Source of the DNA: Ignavibacteria bacterium
GTDB lineage: Bacteria > Bacteroidota > Ignavibacteria > Tepidaquicellales > OLB5
Direction of reading: 5' to 3'
DNA length: 7,401 nucleotides
Assembly: GCA_027492415.1 (NCBI GenBank)
Contig: JAPUEV010000289.1
Coordinates: 1 to 7,401, forward strand
Below the pieces are notes generated by a model. That model saw only the letters and a list, made by a program, of their open reading frames with translations. It was not told where the DNA came from and did no database searches. Below, one piece after another: positions 1 to 5,895 of the stretch. The translations under genes were made by a program, and so were the position numbers. How positions within the stretch are numbered: position 1 is the stretch's first letter; each line of letters opens with the position of its first letter.

Positions 1-15
1 ATGCTATTTGGTGCC

Positions 16-56
16 TTGAAAATTAATTGACAAAAGGCTATATTAGTAGCTAAATT
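16..56 (+). promoter_or_regulatory. Candidate promoter(s) upstream of rpsF
   Basis: Two overlapping sigma-70-like promoters can be read here. The better one is TTGAAA (16-21), a 17-base spacer, then TATATT (39-44); each hexamer differs from consensus at one base. It would start transcription near position 51 and give a leader of about 20 bases. The second is TTGACA (27-32, perfect), an 18-base spacer, then TAAATT (51-56), which would start around position 63 and leave almost no leader. Either leader is too short to hold the structured S6:S18-binding element known from some rpsF mRNAs, and no such element is visible within the 70 bases present. The assignment rests on hexamer match and spacing only, and the primary sigma consensus of this lineage may differ. 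Confidence 0.5.
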
Positions 57-70
57 CTAAAAATATTTTA

Positions 71-502
71 ATGAGCAAAAAAGCAGACAAGTATTACGAA
101 ACGACTTTTATAGTTGACTCGATCTTCGAAGACGAAAGAGTTGATTCAATAGTCAACAAATATGTGAACTTCTTCAAGAAAAATGAGGGAGAAGTTATTA
201 AATCAGAAAAATGGGGCAGAAGGAAGCTTGCTTATCCTATAAAGAAAAGGGTAACAGGCTCTTACGTATCCATCGAATTTACAGCAGATCCATCCGTAAT
301 TACCAAGCTTGAAAGAGCATACCACCTGGATGATGATATCCTCAGGTTTTTAACGGTAACTTTCGATAAGAAAACTCTTGAGGAACGTAACGTGTATCTC
401 ATCAAAAAAGAGCAGATAATGAAGGAAAGAGAAGCTGCAGCTCAGCAATTGCAGCAGTCAGCCGAAGCAGATAAAGTAGCTGAAGCTAAGACCACTGAGT
501 AA
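71..502 (+). CDS. rpsF: 30S ribosomal protein S6
   Basis: This gene encodes ribosomal protein S6, which binds the platform of the small subunit next to S18 and contacts 16S rRNA. The 143-residue product carries the family hallmarks: a first beta-strand YYETTFIVD (residues 8-16), the signature WGRRKLAYPI (48-57) and the last helix and strand around LDDDILRFLTV (86-96). Residues from about 100 onward form a charged, Ala/Gln/Glu-rich tail, probably disordered, a kind of extension that varies between species. The start at 71 is the only reasonable one; it lacks a Shine-Dalgarno sequence and is preceded by an A/T-rich stretch. It heads the cluster with ssb 50 bases downstream and probably uses the promoter at 16-56. 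The usual partner gene rpsR is not in this window. Confidence 0.97.
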   Translation: MSKKADKYYETTFIVDSIFEDERVDSIVNKYVNFFKKNEGEVIKSEKWGRRKLAYPIKKRVTGSYVSIEFTADPSVITKLERAYHLDDDILRFLTVTFDKKTLEERNVYLIKKEQIMKEREAAAQQLQQSAEADKVAEAKTTE

Positions 503-552
503 ACAAGAAAAGTCAACAATTAACATTAAACCCGAAACTATCGGAGGAACAA

Positions 553-1020
553 ATGGCTGATTTAAAGATGCCCGAACTAAATTCGGTAATTATTGCAGGC
601 AACCTTACAAAGGACCCAATATTCAGACAGACCACAAACGGTACGCCGGTTGTAAACTTTTCAGTAGCTTCAAACAGAAGATACCGTGACAGCAAGGATG
701 AATGGCAGGAAGATGTTTGCTATGTGGGAATTGTTGCATGGAACAAGCTTGCCGAAAGCTGCAGAGACAAGCTTAAAAAAGGAAATGCATGCCTTGTTGA
801 AGGAGAGCTTCAGTCAAGAACCTTTAAAACTGAAAAAGGCGACAGCAAAACAATTGTTGAGATTAAAGCAAGAAGGATCCAGTTCCTTAACAAAAAAGGT
901 TCCGGTCCGGGCGCTGAGCATCATGATGAGCCTACAACATTTGAAGATGATTCATTCGAGAAGCATTTATCCCCCGAGGATACAGCGCTGCTGGGTGACT
1001 CCTCATCTCCGACTATTTAA
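553..1020 (+). CDS. ssb: Single-stranded DNA-binding protein (SSB)
   Basis: The 155-residue product is a bacterial SSB, which coats single-stranded DNA in replication, repair and recombination. An OB fold spans about residues 9-114, with recognisable stretches LNSVIIAGNLTKDP (9-22), VNFSVASNRRY (34-44), VAWNKLAE (61-68) and KKGNACLVEGEL (75-86). The start is fixed by a good Shine-Dalgarno GGAGG (543-547), five bases before the ATG. The C-terminal region (about 115-155) is short and acidic, but the last residues are GDSSSPTI. The conserved acidic tip ending in Pro-Phe, which recruits partner proteins in most SSBs, is therefore missing. Cysteines at 56, 70 and 80 lie in the core. Its place between rpsF and rplI is common in many bacteria. 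It could be the main SSB with a divergent tail or a secondary paralogue. Confidence 0.95.
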   Translation: MADLKMPELNSVIIAGNLTKDPIFRQTTNGTPVVNFSVASNRRYRDSKDEWQEDVCYVGIVAWNKLAESCRDKLKKGNACLVEGELQSRTFKTEKGDSKTIVEIKARRIQFLNKKGSGPGAEHHDEPTTFEDDSFEKHLSPEDTALLGDSSSPTI

Positions 1021-1036
1021 AGAATTTATAAACTAA

Positions 1037-1072
1037 GCAGGGCATGTTTTTATATGTCCTGCATTTTTCTTG
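1037..1072 (+). terminator. Hairpin with U-rich tail between ssb and rplI
   Basis: GCAGGGCATGT (1037-1047) pairs with ATATGTCCTGC (1052-1062) to give an 11-bp stem with two G-U pairs and a TTTT loop. ATTTTTCTT follows. This is the form of a Rho-independent terminator 16 bases after the ssb stop. Because rplI begins only 21 bases after the stem and no separate rplI promoter is obvious, it may be a partial terminator or attenuator that lowers rplI and korAB expression relative to rpsF-ssb, or it may be an mRNA processing or stability element. Confidence 0.65.
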
Positions 1073-1083
1073 ATATATACCAA

Positions 1084-1533
1084 ATGAAAATAATACTAAA
1101 ACAAGATCACGACAATTTAGGTAAAACCGGTGAAGTAGTTAATGTAAAAGACGGCTTTGCAATGAATTACCTTATCCCGAACGGTGTTGCTATGAAAGCG
1201 AACACAAGCAACATGAAAGTCCTGGACGAGATAAAAAAACAACAGGCAAAAAAGCTTGAAAAAGTTATTGCAGAATCCCAGAAATTAGCAGGCGAGCTCT
1301 CAGGCATTCAGCTGGAGATCAAAGCAAAGGCTGCTGATGAAATTAAGCTTTTCGGTTCAGTAACCAATGGCACTATTGCAGAAGCACTTATTCATAAAGG
1401 TTACACTATAGATAAAAGAAACATATTGCTGGATGAGCCTATTAAAGAAATAGGCGCAAGAACCGTTGATATAAAGCTTGCAGGAAACGTTATGGCACAG
1501 ATTAACGTTTCAGTTGTAAAAGACGAAGCTTAA
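1084..1533 (+). CDS. rplI: 50S ribosomal protein L9
   Basis: This gene encodes ribosomal protein L9, which binds 23S rRNA domain V near the base of the L1 stalk and helps maintain reading-frame fidelity. The 149-residue product has the classic layout. An N-terminal rRNA-binding domain (1-41) contains the signature GKTGEVVNVKDGFAMNYL (13-30), a long charged connecting helix covers about 42-75, and the C-terminal domain starts near 76 with KLFGSVTNGTIAEAL (88-102). The start is placed at ATG 1084 because MKIILKQD is the family's typical first strand. An in-frame ATG at 1054 would add ten residues, but it falls inside the hairpin described at 1037-1072. There is no Shine-Dalgarno sequence before 1084. 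In most bacteria rpsR lies just upstream; here ssb does. Confidence 0.96.
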   Translation: MKIILKQDHDNLGKTGEVVNVKDGFAMNYLIPNGVAMKANTSNMKVLDEIKKQQAKKLEKVIAESQKLAGELSGIQLEIKAKAADEIKLFGSVTNGTIAEALIHKGYTIDKRNILLDEPIKEIGARTVDIKLAGNVMAQINVSVVKDEA

Positions 1534-1547
1534 TAAAATGTATTAAA

Positions 1548-1572
1548 AGCCCGGCTTTTTAAAAACCGGGCT
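1548..1572. terminator. GC-rich hairpin between rplI and korA
   Basis: AGCCCGG (1548-1554) pairs perfectly with CCGGGCT (1566-1572) around an 11-base loop, CTTTTTAAAAA. It begins 14 bases after the rplI stop, where a terminator is expected. However, no T-run follows on the + strand (GCGATTC comes next); the run of A lies before the left arm. Read on the - strand the hairpin would have a short U-tract. On the + strand it is therefore more likely a weak terminator, a transcript-stabilising 3' end or an attenuator than a full stop. Confidence 0.45.
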
Positions 1573-1617
1573 GCGATTCACAGCTCAATCGTTTCTTTAG
1601 GAGCAAAAAAACAAATA

Positions 1618-3450
1618 ATGGAAAAAACCGTTGAGGTTTTAAAAAGCGCAACCATCAGGTTCGCGGGAGATTCCGGTGACGGTATGCAGATCGCCGGATC
1701 AAGATTCACAGAAACATCAGCTTTTTTTGGCAACGACCTAAGCACTTTCCCCGATTTTCCGGCGGAAATAAGAGCCCCTGCAGGTACTTTATTCGGAGTT
1801 AGCGGATTTCAGATTCAGTTCTCGAGCCAGGATATTTACTCTCCGGGTGATGAGCCCGATGTGCTTATTGCTATGAACCCTGCCGCGCTTAAAGTCAATT
1901 TAAAAGACTTAAGACAGAACGGCACTATCATTGCAAATGAAGATGCTTTCATTGAAAAGAACCTTCAGCTTGCAGGATATAAAACCAACCCCCTTGAAGA
2001 CGGTTCACTTGCCGGCTACAAATTAATTAAAGTTCCGATAACACGCTCAACCAATAACGCAGTTCAGGAACTTGGCCTCACCGCCAAGGAAGCCAACAGG
2101 TGCAAGAATTTCTATGCGCTTGGAATTACTTACTGGCTGTACGACAGGCCTCTTGAAATTACTATGCACTGGCTTGAAACCAAGTTCAGCAAAAAACCTG
2201 TAATTGCAGAGGCAAATATAAAAGCTTTAAAAGCCGGTTTTTATTTTGGTGAAACAGCTGAAATATTCACAACAAGATATAAAGTTGCTCCTGCAAATCT
2301 GCCGAAAGGTATTTACAGGAACATCACAGGTAACCACGCCGCAGCCCTTGGAATACTGGCTGCATCTTTAAGAAGCGGGCTGCCGTTATTCCTTGGCTCT
2401 TATCCTATTACACCTGCCAGCGATATATTACACGACCTTGCAGGATTTAAGAACTTTGGCGTTAAAACATTCCAGGCTGAAGATGAAATTGCTGCTATTT
2501 GCGCAGCAATCGGAGCAGCATTCGGCGGTTCACTTGCTTTTACAAGCACCAGCGGACCCGGAATGGCATTAAAGCAGGAAGCTGTTGGTCTTGCTGTAAT
2601 GGTTGAGCTTCCACTTGTTATTGCTAATATTCAAAGAGGCGGACCAAGCACAGGCTTACCTACAAAAACCGAACAGGCTGATCTATTCCAGGCAATACTT
2701 GGAAGGAACGGCGAGTGTCCGGTACCTGTAGTAGCTGCATCAACTCCGGCTGATTGCTTTATGATGATGTTTGAAGCTGCACGTTTAGCATGTAAATTTA
2801 TGACACCGGTAATATTCCTTTCAGACGGTTACCTTGCCAACGGTGCTGAGCCGTGGAGAATTCCGCATGCCAGCGAGCTTCCCGTTATCGAAGGTGACTT
2901 CAGGACTGAAAAAGAAGGCTACCAGCCGTATATGCGTGATGAATTCCTTGCGCGCCCATGGGTAAAACCGGGAACACCCGGAATGGAACACCGTATTGGC
3001 GGGCTTGAAAAACAGCACATAACAGGCAATGTAAGCTACGATACATCTAACCATGAATTTATGGTTAATCTAAGAGCACAGAAAGTAAAAAATATTGAAA
3101 ACTATATTCCGCTTGCAGAAGTTGACGGCGACCCCGAAGGTGAATTGCTTATTATCGGATGGGGCAGCACCTATGGCGCAATAACATCAGCCAGGGAAAG
3201 ACTTGCTGCAAAGGGATATAAAGTTTCAAGGCTGCACATGAAATATATCAATCCATTCCCTAAAAATCTCGGGGATGTATTGAAGAGATTTAAAAAGATC
3301 CTTATACCTGAGCTTAACTTAGGACAGCTTAGAGCTATTATCAGGGCAGAGTATCTTGTAGATGCTATAGGCCTTAATAAGGTTCAGGGCTTGCCGTTTA
3401 AAGCCAGCGAAATTGAGAAAAAAGTAATTGAATTGTTAACGGAAAATTAA
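1618..3450 (+). CDS. korA: 2-oxoglutarate:ferredoxin oxidoreductase, fused gamma-alpha subunit (KorA)
   Basis: With KorB, this 610-residue protein forms a thiamine diphosphate enzyme that converts 2-oxoglutarate and CoA to succinyl-CoA and CO2 while reducing ferredoxin, or runs in reverse in CO2-fixing organisms. The gamma domain (about 10-200) opens with RFAGDSGDGMQIAG (14-27). The pyrimidine-binding alpha domain (about 235-415) carries YPITPAS (262-268), the acidic stretch EDE (288-290) and GPSTGLPTKTEQ (342-353). Domain II (about 508-600) contains IIGWGSTYGA (512-521) and IPELNLGQLR (563-572). Length and gamma-alpha fusion fit the two-subunit Kor family. A candidate Shine-Dalgarno AGGAG (1599-1603) lies 14 bases before the ATG, which is unusually far. 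korB follows after a single base. Related enzymes act on pyruvate or other 2-oxoacids, so the exact substrate is inferred from the family. Confidence 0.92.
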   Translation: MEKTVEVLKSATIRFAGDSGDGMQIAGSRFTETSAFFGNDLSTFPDFPAEIRAPAGTLFGVSGFQIQFSSQDIYSPGDEPDVLIAMNPAALKVNLKDLRQNGTIIANEDAFIEKNLQLAGYKTNPLEDGSLAGYKLIKVPITRSTNNAVQELGLTAKEANRCKNFYALGITYWLYDRPLEITMHWLETKFSKKPVIAEANIKALKAGFYFGETAEIFTTRYKVAPANLPKGIYRNITGNHAAALGILAASLRSGLPLFLGSYPITPASDILHDLAGFKNFGVKTFQAEDEIAAICAAIGAAFGGSLAFTSTSGPGMALKQEAVGLAVMVELPLVIANIQRGGPSTGLPTKTEQADLFQAILGRNGECPVPVVAASTPADCFMMMFEAARLACKFMTPVIFLSDGYLANGAEPWRIPHASELPVIEGDFRTEKEGYQPYMRDEFLARPWVKPGTPGMEHRIGGLEKQHITGNVSYDTSNHEFMVNLRAQKVKNIENYIPLAEVDGDPEGELLIIGWGSTYGAITSARERLAAKGYKVSRLHMKYINPFPKNLGDVLKRFKKILIPELNLGQLRAIIRAEYLVDAIGLNKVQGLPFKASEIEKKVIELLTEN

Positions 3451-3451
3451 T

Positions 3452-4501
3452 ATGGAAACAGAAACTACTACAAACGGAACTGTTGAAGGTTCAGCCCAGG
3501 TAAAGCTGACTGCCAAAGACTACGCTTCTGACCAGGATGTGAGATGGTGCCCGGGCTGCGGTGATTACTCAATACTTGCACAGGTTCAGCGTGTTATGCC
3601 TTCGTTCAACATTCCGAAAGAAAAGACCGTGTTTGTTGCAGGTATCGGATGCTCAAGCCGTTTCCCCTATTATATGAACACATACGGATTCCATTCAATA
3701 CACGGCAGGGCTACTGCTGTTGCTTCAGGCTTAAAGCTCGCAAGACCCGATCTTGATGTGTGGATAGCCTCAGGTGATGGTGACCTGTTAAGTATAGGCG
3801 GAAATCATTTTATTCATCTTTTAAGAAGGAATATCAATACAGTTATTATGCTTTTTAATAACCGTATTTACGGCCTTACAAAAGGACAGTATTCACCTAC
3901 ATCAGAACACGGAAAGATAACTAAATCATCACCGCTTGGCTCACTTGAAGAGCCCTTTAATCCGTTGACACTTGCACTAGGCGCGGGAGCATCATTTGTT
4001 GCAAGAACAATGGACAGGGATGCAAAGCATATGCAGGATATTATAGCAAAAGCTCATGCGTTCAAAGGTACCTCTTTTGTTGAAACATTCCAGAACTGCA
4101 ATATTTACAATGACGGCGCTTTTTTAATGTACACAGAAAAAGATACCAAGCCGGAACATACTGTATTTATAGAGCATGGTAAACCGCTTGTATTTGGCGC
4201 AAAGAAAGAACTTGGCATCAAGCTTAACGGCTTCAGGCCTGAGGTAATCTCTCTTGAAGACGGCAAGCATACAATTGATGATGTTATAGTACATGATGAA
4301 ACATCACGTGAGCTTGCAATGATAATTGCCCAGTTCACTGACATGAAAGATTTCCCTGTGCCGTTTGGCGTGTTGTATAAGGTTGAAAGACCTGTATATG
4401 AAGACCAGATGGAACAGCAGATAATTGACGCAAAAGAAAAGCTTGGCGTTGGTGATCTTGAAAAGCTGCTTTTTGCAGGCAATACATGGGAAATTAAGTA
4501 A
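3452..4501 (+). CDS. korB: 2-oxoglutarate:ferredoxin oxidoreductase, beta subunit (KorB)
   Basis: This 349-residue subunit binds the thiamine diphosphate and one [4Fe-4S] cluster and passes electrons to ferredoxin. The cluster motif WCPGCGDYS gives Cys33 and Cys36; Cys67 (GIGCSSR) and Cys216 (QNCNIYND) are the likely third and fourth ligands. The cofactor site is seen as GDGD (108-111), followed by the FNNRIYGLTKGQ stretch (135-146) that completes the Mg-diphosphate pocket. Residues 1-25 form a loose Thr/Gly-rich leader, so the true start could be later, although the ATG at 3452 is one base from the korA stop and fits translational coupling. There is no fused ferredoxin (delta) domain and no delta gene nearby, so an external ferredoxin must accept the electrons. 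A strong terminator follows 32 bases downstream. Confidence 0.93.
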   Translation: METETTTNGTVEGSAQVKLTAKDYASDQDVRWCPGCGDYSILAQVQRVMPSFNIPKEKTVFVAGIGCSSRFPYYMNTYGFHSIHGRATAVASGLKLARPDLDVWIASGDGDLLSIGGNHFIHLLRRNINTVIMLFNNRIYGLTKGQYSPTSEHGKITKSSPLGSLEEPFNPLTLALGAGASFVARTMDRDAKHMQDIIAKAHAFKGTSFVETFQNCNIYNDGAFLMYTEKDTKPEHTVFIEHGKPLVFGAKKELGIKLNGFRPEVISLEDGKHTIDDVIVHDETSRELAMIIAQFTDMKDFPVPFGVLYKVERPVYEDQMEQQIIDAKEKLGVGDLEKLLFAGNTWEIK

Positions 4502-4533
4502 GATTACAAATTAGAAATTACAGTTTGCAGATC

Positions 4534-4567
4534 AAAGGCATCCAGATTTAGGGTGCCTTTTTTGTTT
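4534..4567 (+). terminator. Rho-independent terminator of korAB
   Basis: AAAGGCATCC (4534-4543) pairs with GGGTGCCTTT (4551-4560) in a 10-bp stem with one G-U pair and a 7-base loop. The T-run continues as TTTGTTT to 4567. It lies 32 bases after the korB stop and has the full intrinsic terminator form on the + strand. Confidence 0.9.
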
Positions 4568-4601
4568 CCACCCGGATATCAAGCTGTAAGTTGAGGGAAT
4601 A

Positions 4602-4635
4602 AAAAAAGCCATTTATTAAAATGAATGGCTTTTTT
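4602..4635. terminator. Bidirectional terminator between convergent operons
   Basis: AAAAAAGCCATT (4602-4613) is perfectly complementary to AATGGCTTTTTT (4624-4635). Three more pairs, one of them G-U, extend the stem to 15 bp around a TAAA loop (4617-4620). Because an A-run starts the left arm and a T-run ends the right arm, the transcript of either strand ends in a U-tract. It lies 14 bases beyond the stop of the - strand gene at 4649 and downstream of the korAB terminator, so it probably stops the - strand operon and acts as a back-up for korAB. Confidence 0.88.
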
Positions 4636-4648
4636 GTTTATAATTATT

Positions 4649-5128
4649 TTACTTTGCCTGCATGCTTTGTTTGAACTTTCCTCTTAAGAATAAACGCTCA
4701 CCTATTAGGTAAACCGCTGCAACAAGTACAACTACCAGTATTATTGTTACCGAGCCTGAGCTGAGAGATAACCCGAAGAACGATAGTATACTGGTAAAGA
4801 ATGACTGTATGTAATAAACCATTGTTTCAAGTATGGAATTTGAGCGCTGCATTGTATCAAATGCTACCCCTGTCGATTCATCTGAATTTACAGCAGCGGT
4901 TTTTGATAATATGCCAAGAGTGAAAGTGAACGCAAGCATAAGAAAGCTGAAAGAGCCGATAACGTATTTTACTATACGGTCACTTTTCCTTTCTTCCATC
5001 AGCGCTTTGTTTTCCGCTGTTATCCTCTTCATGAGGTGTGATGTGAAATCACCTGATGCCTTAGCTACACTGCTTTTACGCAGTTTGGCATCAATGATAT
5101 CCTCTATGTATTTATTTTTATCTCTCAT
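4649..5128 (-). CDS. Two-helix membrane protein of unknown family; candidate anti-sigma factor
   Basis: I do not recognise a named family. The 159-residue product starts with a charged, probably helical and cytoplasmic region (1-52), rich in Lys, Glu, Asp and Arg. A first membrane helix follows at about 53-75 (YVIGSFSFLMLAFTFTLGIL), then a loop of about 45 residues with an amphipathic hydrophobic patch (104-122). A second helix spans about 125-144 (SVTIILVVVLVAAVYLIG), and the C-terminus is short and basic. With both ends inside, the 76-124 loop would face the periplasm. The gene begins 21 bases after the stop of the ECF sigma gene, has a weak AGGT before its ATG, and is the last gene before a terminator. 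That position, plus a charged cytoplasmic N-terminus ahead of a membrane helix, is typical of membrane anti-sigma factors. The role is inferred; no zinc-binding HxxxCxxC anti-sigma motif is present. Confidence 0.75.
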   Translation of the reverse strand: MRDKNKYIEDIIDAKLRKSSVAKASGDFTSHLMKRITAENKALMEERKSDRIVKYVIGSFSFLMLAFTFTLGILSKTAAVNSDESTGVAFDTMQRSNSILETMVYYIQSFFTSILSFFGLSLSSGSVTIILVVVLVAAVYLIGERLFLRGKFKQSMQAK

Positions 5129-5149
5129 TGTAAACCTGTTTTTTGCTTA

Positions 5150-5794
5150 TTATATAAGCTCTAAAATTTCTGTTTCTGAATACTTTTTCATTAATACTTC
5201 CTTCAGCTTATCTTTTGCCCTGAAGATGCGGTTCTTTACAGTACCTAAAGGCAGCTTCAGCGTTTCGGCAATTTCATCATGTGAAAGATCGTTAATGTAA
5301 AAAAGTGTGAGTATTGTTGAATATTTCTCCGGGATTTCCTCGAGGTACTTATTCACCATATCCTGCATATCGTTATCAAGAGTACTTCTGTCTGTTTCAT
5401 AATTTCCGCTCATGTAATACTTATCCCTGTCAATATTCATCTCAAAAGCTGCAATATCTGTCACTTCCCCATCATCATTTGTTCTTGTGCTGTCAATATT
5501 TATCAGGTTAAACGTTTTAGCTTTATGTTTCTTGTAAAAATCTATTGCTGTGTTATAAACTATCCTGTAAAAATATGTTGAAAACTTGGCTCTTTCTTCA
5601 AACTGTTTATCCGCAATTGCCCTGAAAGTTTTGATGAAAGCTTCCTGAAGCGCATCTTCGGCATCTTCTGAGTTCTTTAGTATTCGCATTGCCAGTGTCA
5701 TGGCTTTATCCTTATACCTGTTAACTATCTCTTCGAACTCATCGATATTACCAGCCTGGATCTTTTTGATTATATTCAGTTCCAGATCATTCAT
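5150..5794 (-). CDS. ECF-type RNA polymerase sigma factor (sigma-70 family)
   Basis: The product is a group 4 (ECF) sigma factor that redirects RNA polymerase to a stress regulon. From the ATG at 5794 it is 214 residues long. The sigma-2 region lies at about 20-92, with DAEDALQEAFIKTFRAI (43-59) for core binding and STYFYRIVYNTAIDFYKK for -10 recognition. The sigma-4 helix-turn-helix (about 148-200) includes LSHDEIAETLKLPLGTVKNRIFRAKDKL. The linker between them is about 50 residues, acidic and rather long. The reading frame stays open upstream to a TTG at 5851 (233 residues). I prefer 5794 because AGGTGG lies eight bases upstream, the TTG has no ribosome-binding site, and ECF proteins usually begin just ahead of a stretch like LELNIIKKIQAG. 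It lies between a lipoprotein gene and a membrane-protein gene in what looks like one operon. Confidence 0.93.
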   Translation of the reverse strand: MNDLELNIIKKIQAGNIDEFEEIVNRYKDKAMTLAMRILKNSEDAEDALQEAFIKTFRAIADKQFEERAKFSTYFYRIVYNTAIDFYKKHKAKTFNLINIDSTRTNDDGEVTDIAAFEMNIDRDKYYMSGNYETDRSTLDNDMQDMVNKYLEEIPEKYSTILTLFYINDLSHDEIAETLKLPLGTVKNRIFRAKDKLKEVLMKKYSETEILELI

Positions 5795-5802
5795 GCACGA
5801 TT

Positions 5803-5808
5803 CCACCT
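5803..5808 (-). promoter_or_regulatory. Ribosome-binding site that favours the 5794 start of the sigma gene
   Basis: On the - strand the sequence reads AGGTGG, followed by AATCGTGC and the ATG at 5794. The 8-base spacing is in the normal range. No comparable purine-rich site precedes the alternative TTG start at 5851, where the upstream bases read AACTTAAAACATTT. Confidence 0.55.
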
Positions 5809-5895
5809 GCTCTTTTGACACCGGTTTTCTATTTTCACTAAATATAAACAAAAATGTTTTAAGTTATGATTTATTAACTGTTAGCTGATTTTATG

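Noticed and set aside
686..1036. Open frame overlapping ssb on the same strand, considered as a hidden rpsR
   Set aside because: Its translation has no S18 features and it lies almost entirely inside the well-supported ssb gene, so it is a shadow frame.
1054..1083. Ten-residue N-terminal extension of L9 from the ATG at 1054
   Set aside because: L9 proteins begin with the MKIILKQD strand found at 1084. The upstream ATG lies within the stem of a hairpin and has no ribosome-binding site.
4105..4482. 125-residue open frame on the - strand inside korB
   Set aside because: The Ser/Thr-rich translation has no recognisable domain and is the antisense of a conserved enzyme gene.
4833..5300. 155-residue + strand frame opposite the sigma gene and the membrane-protein gene
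   Set aside because: It spans the junction of two - strand genes in antisense. Its hydrophobicity mirrors their codons and it has no start context or domain.
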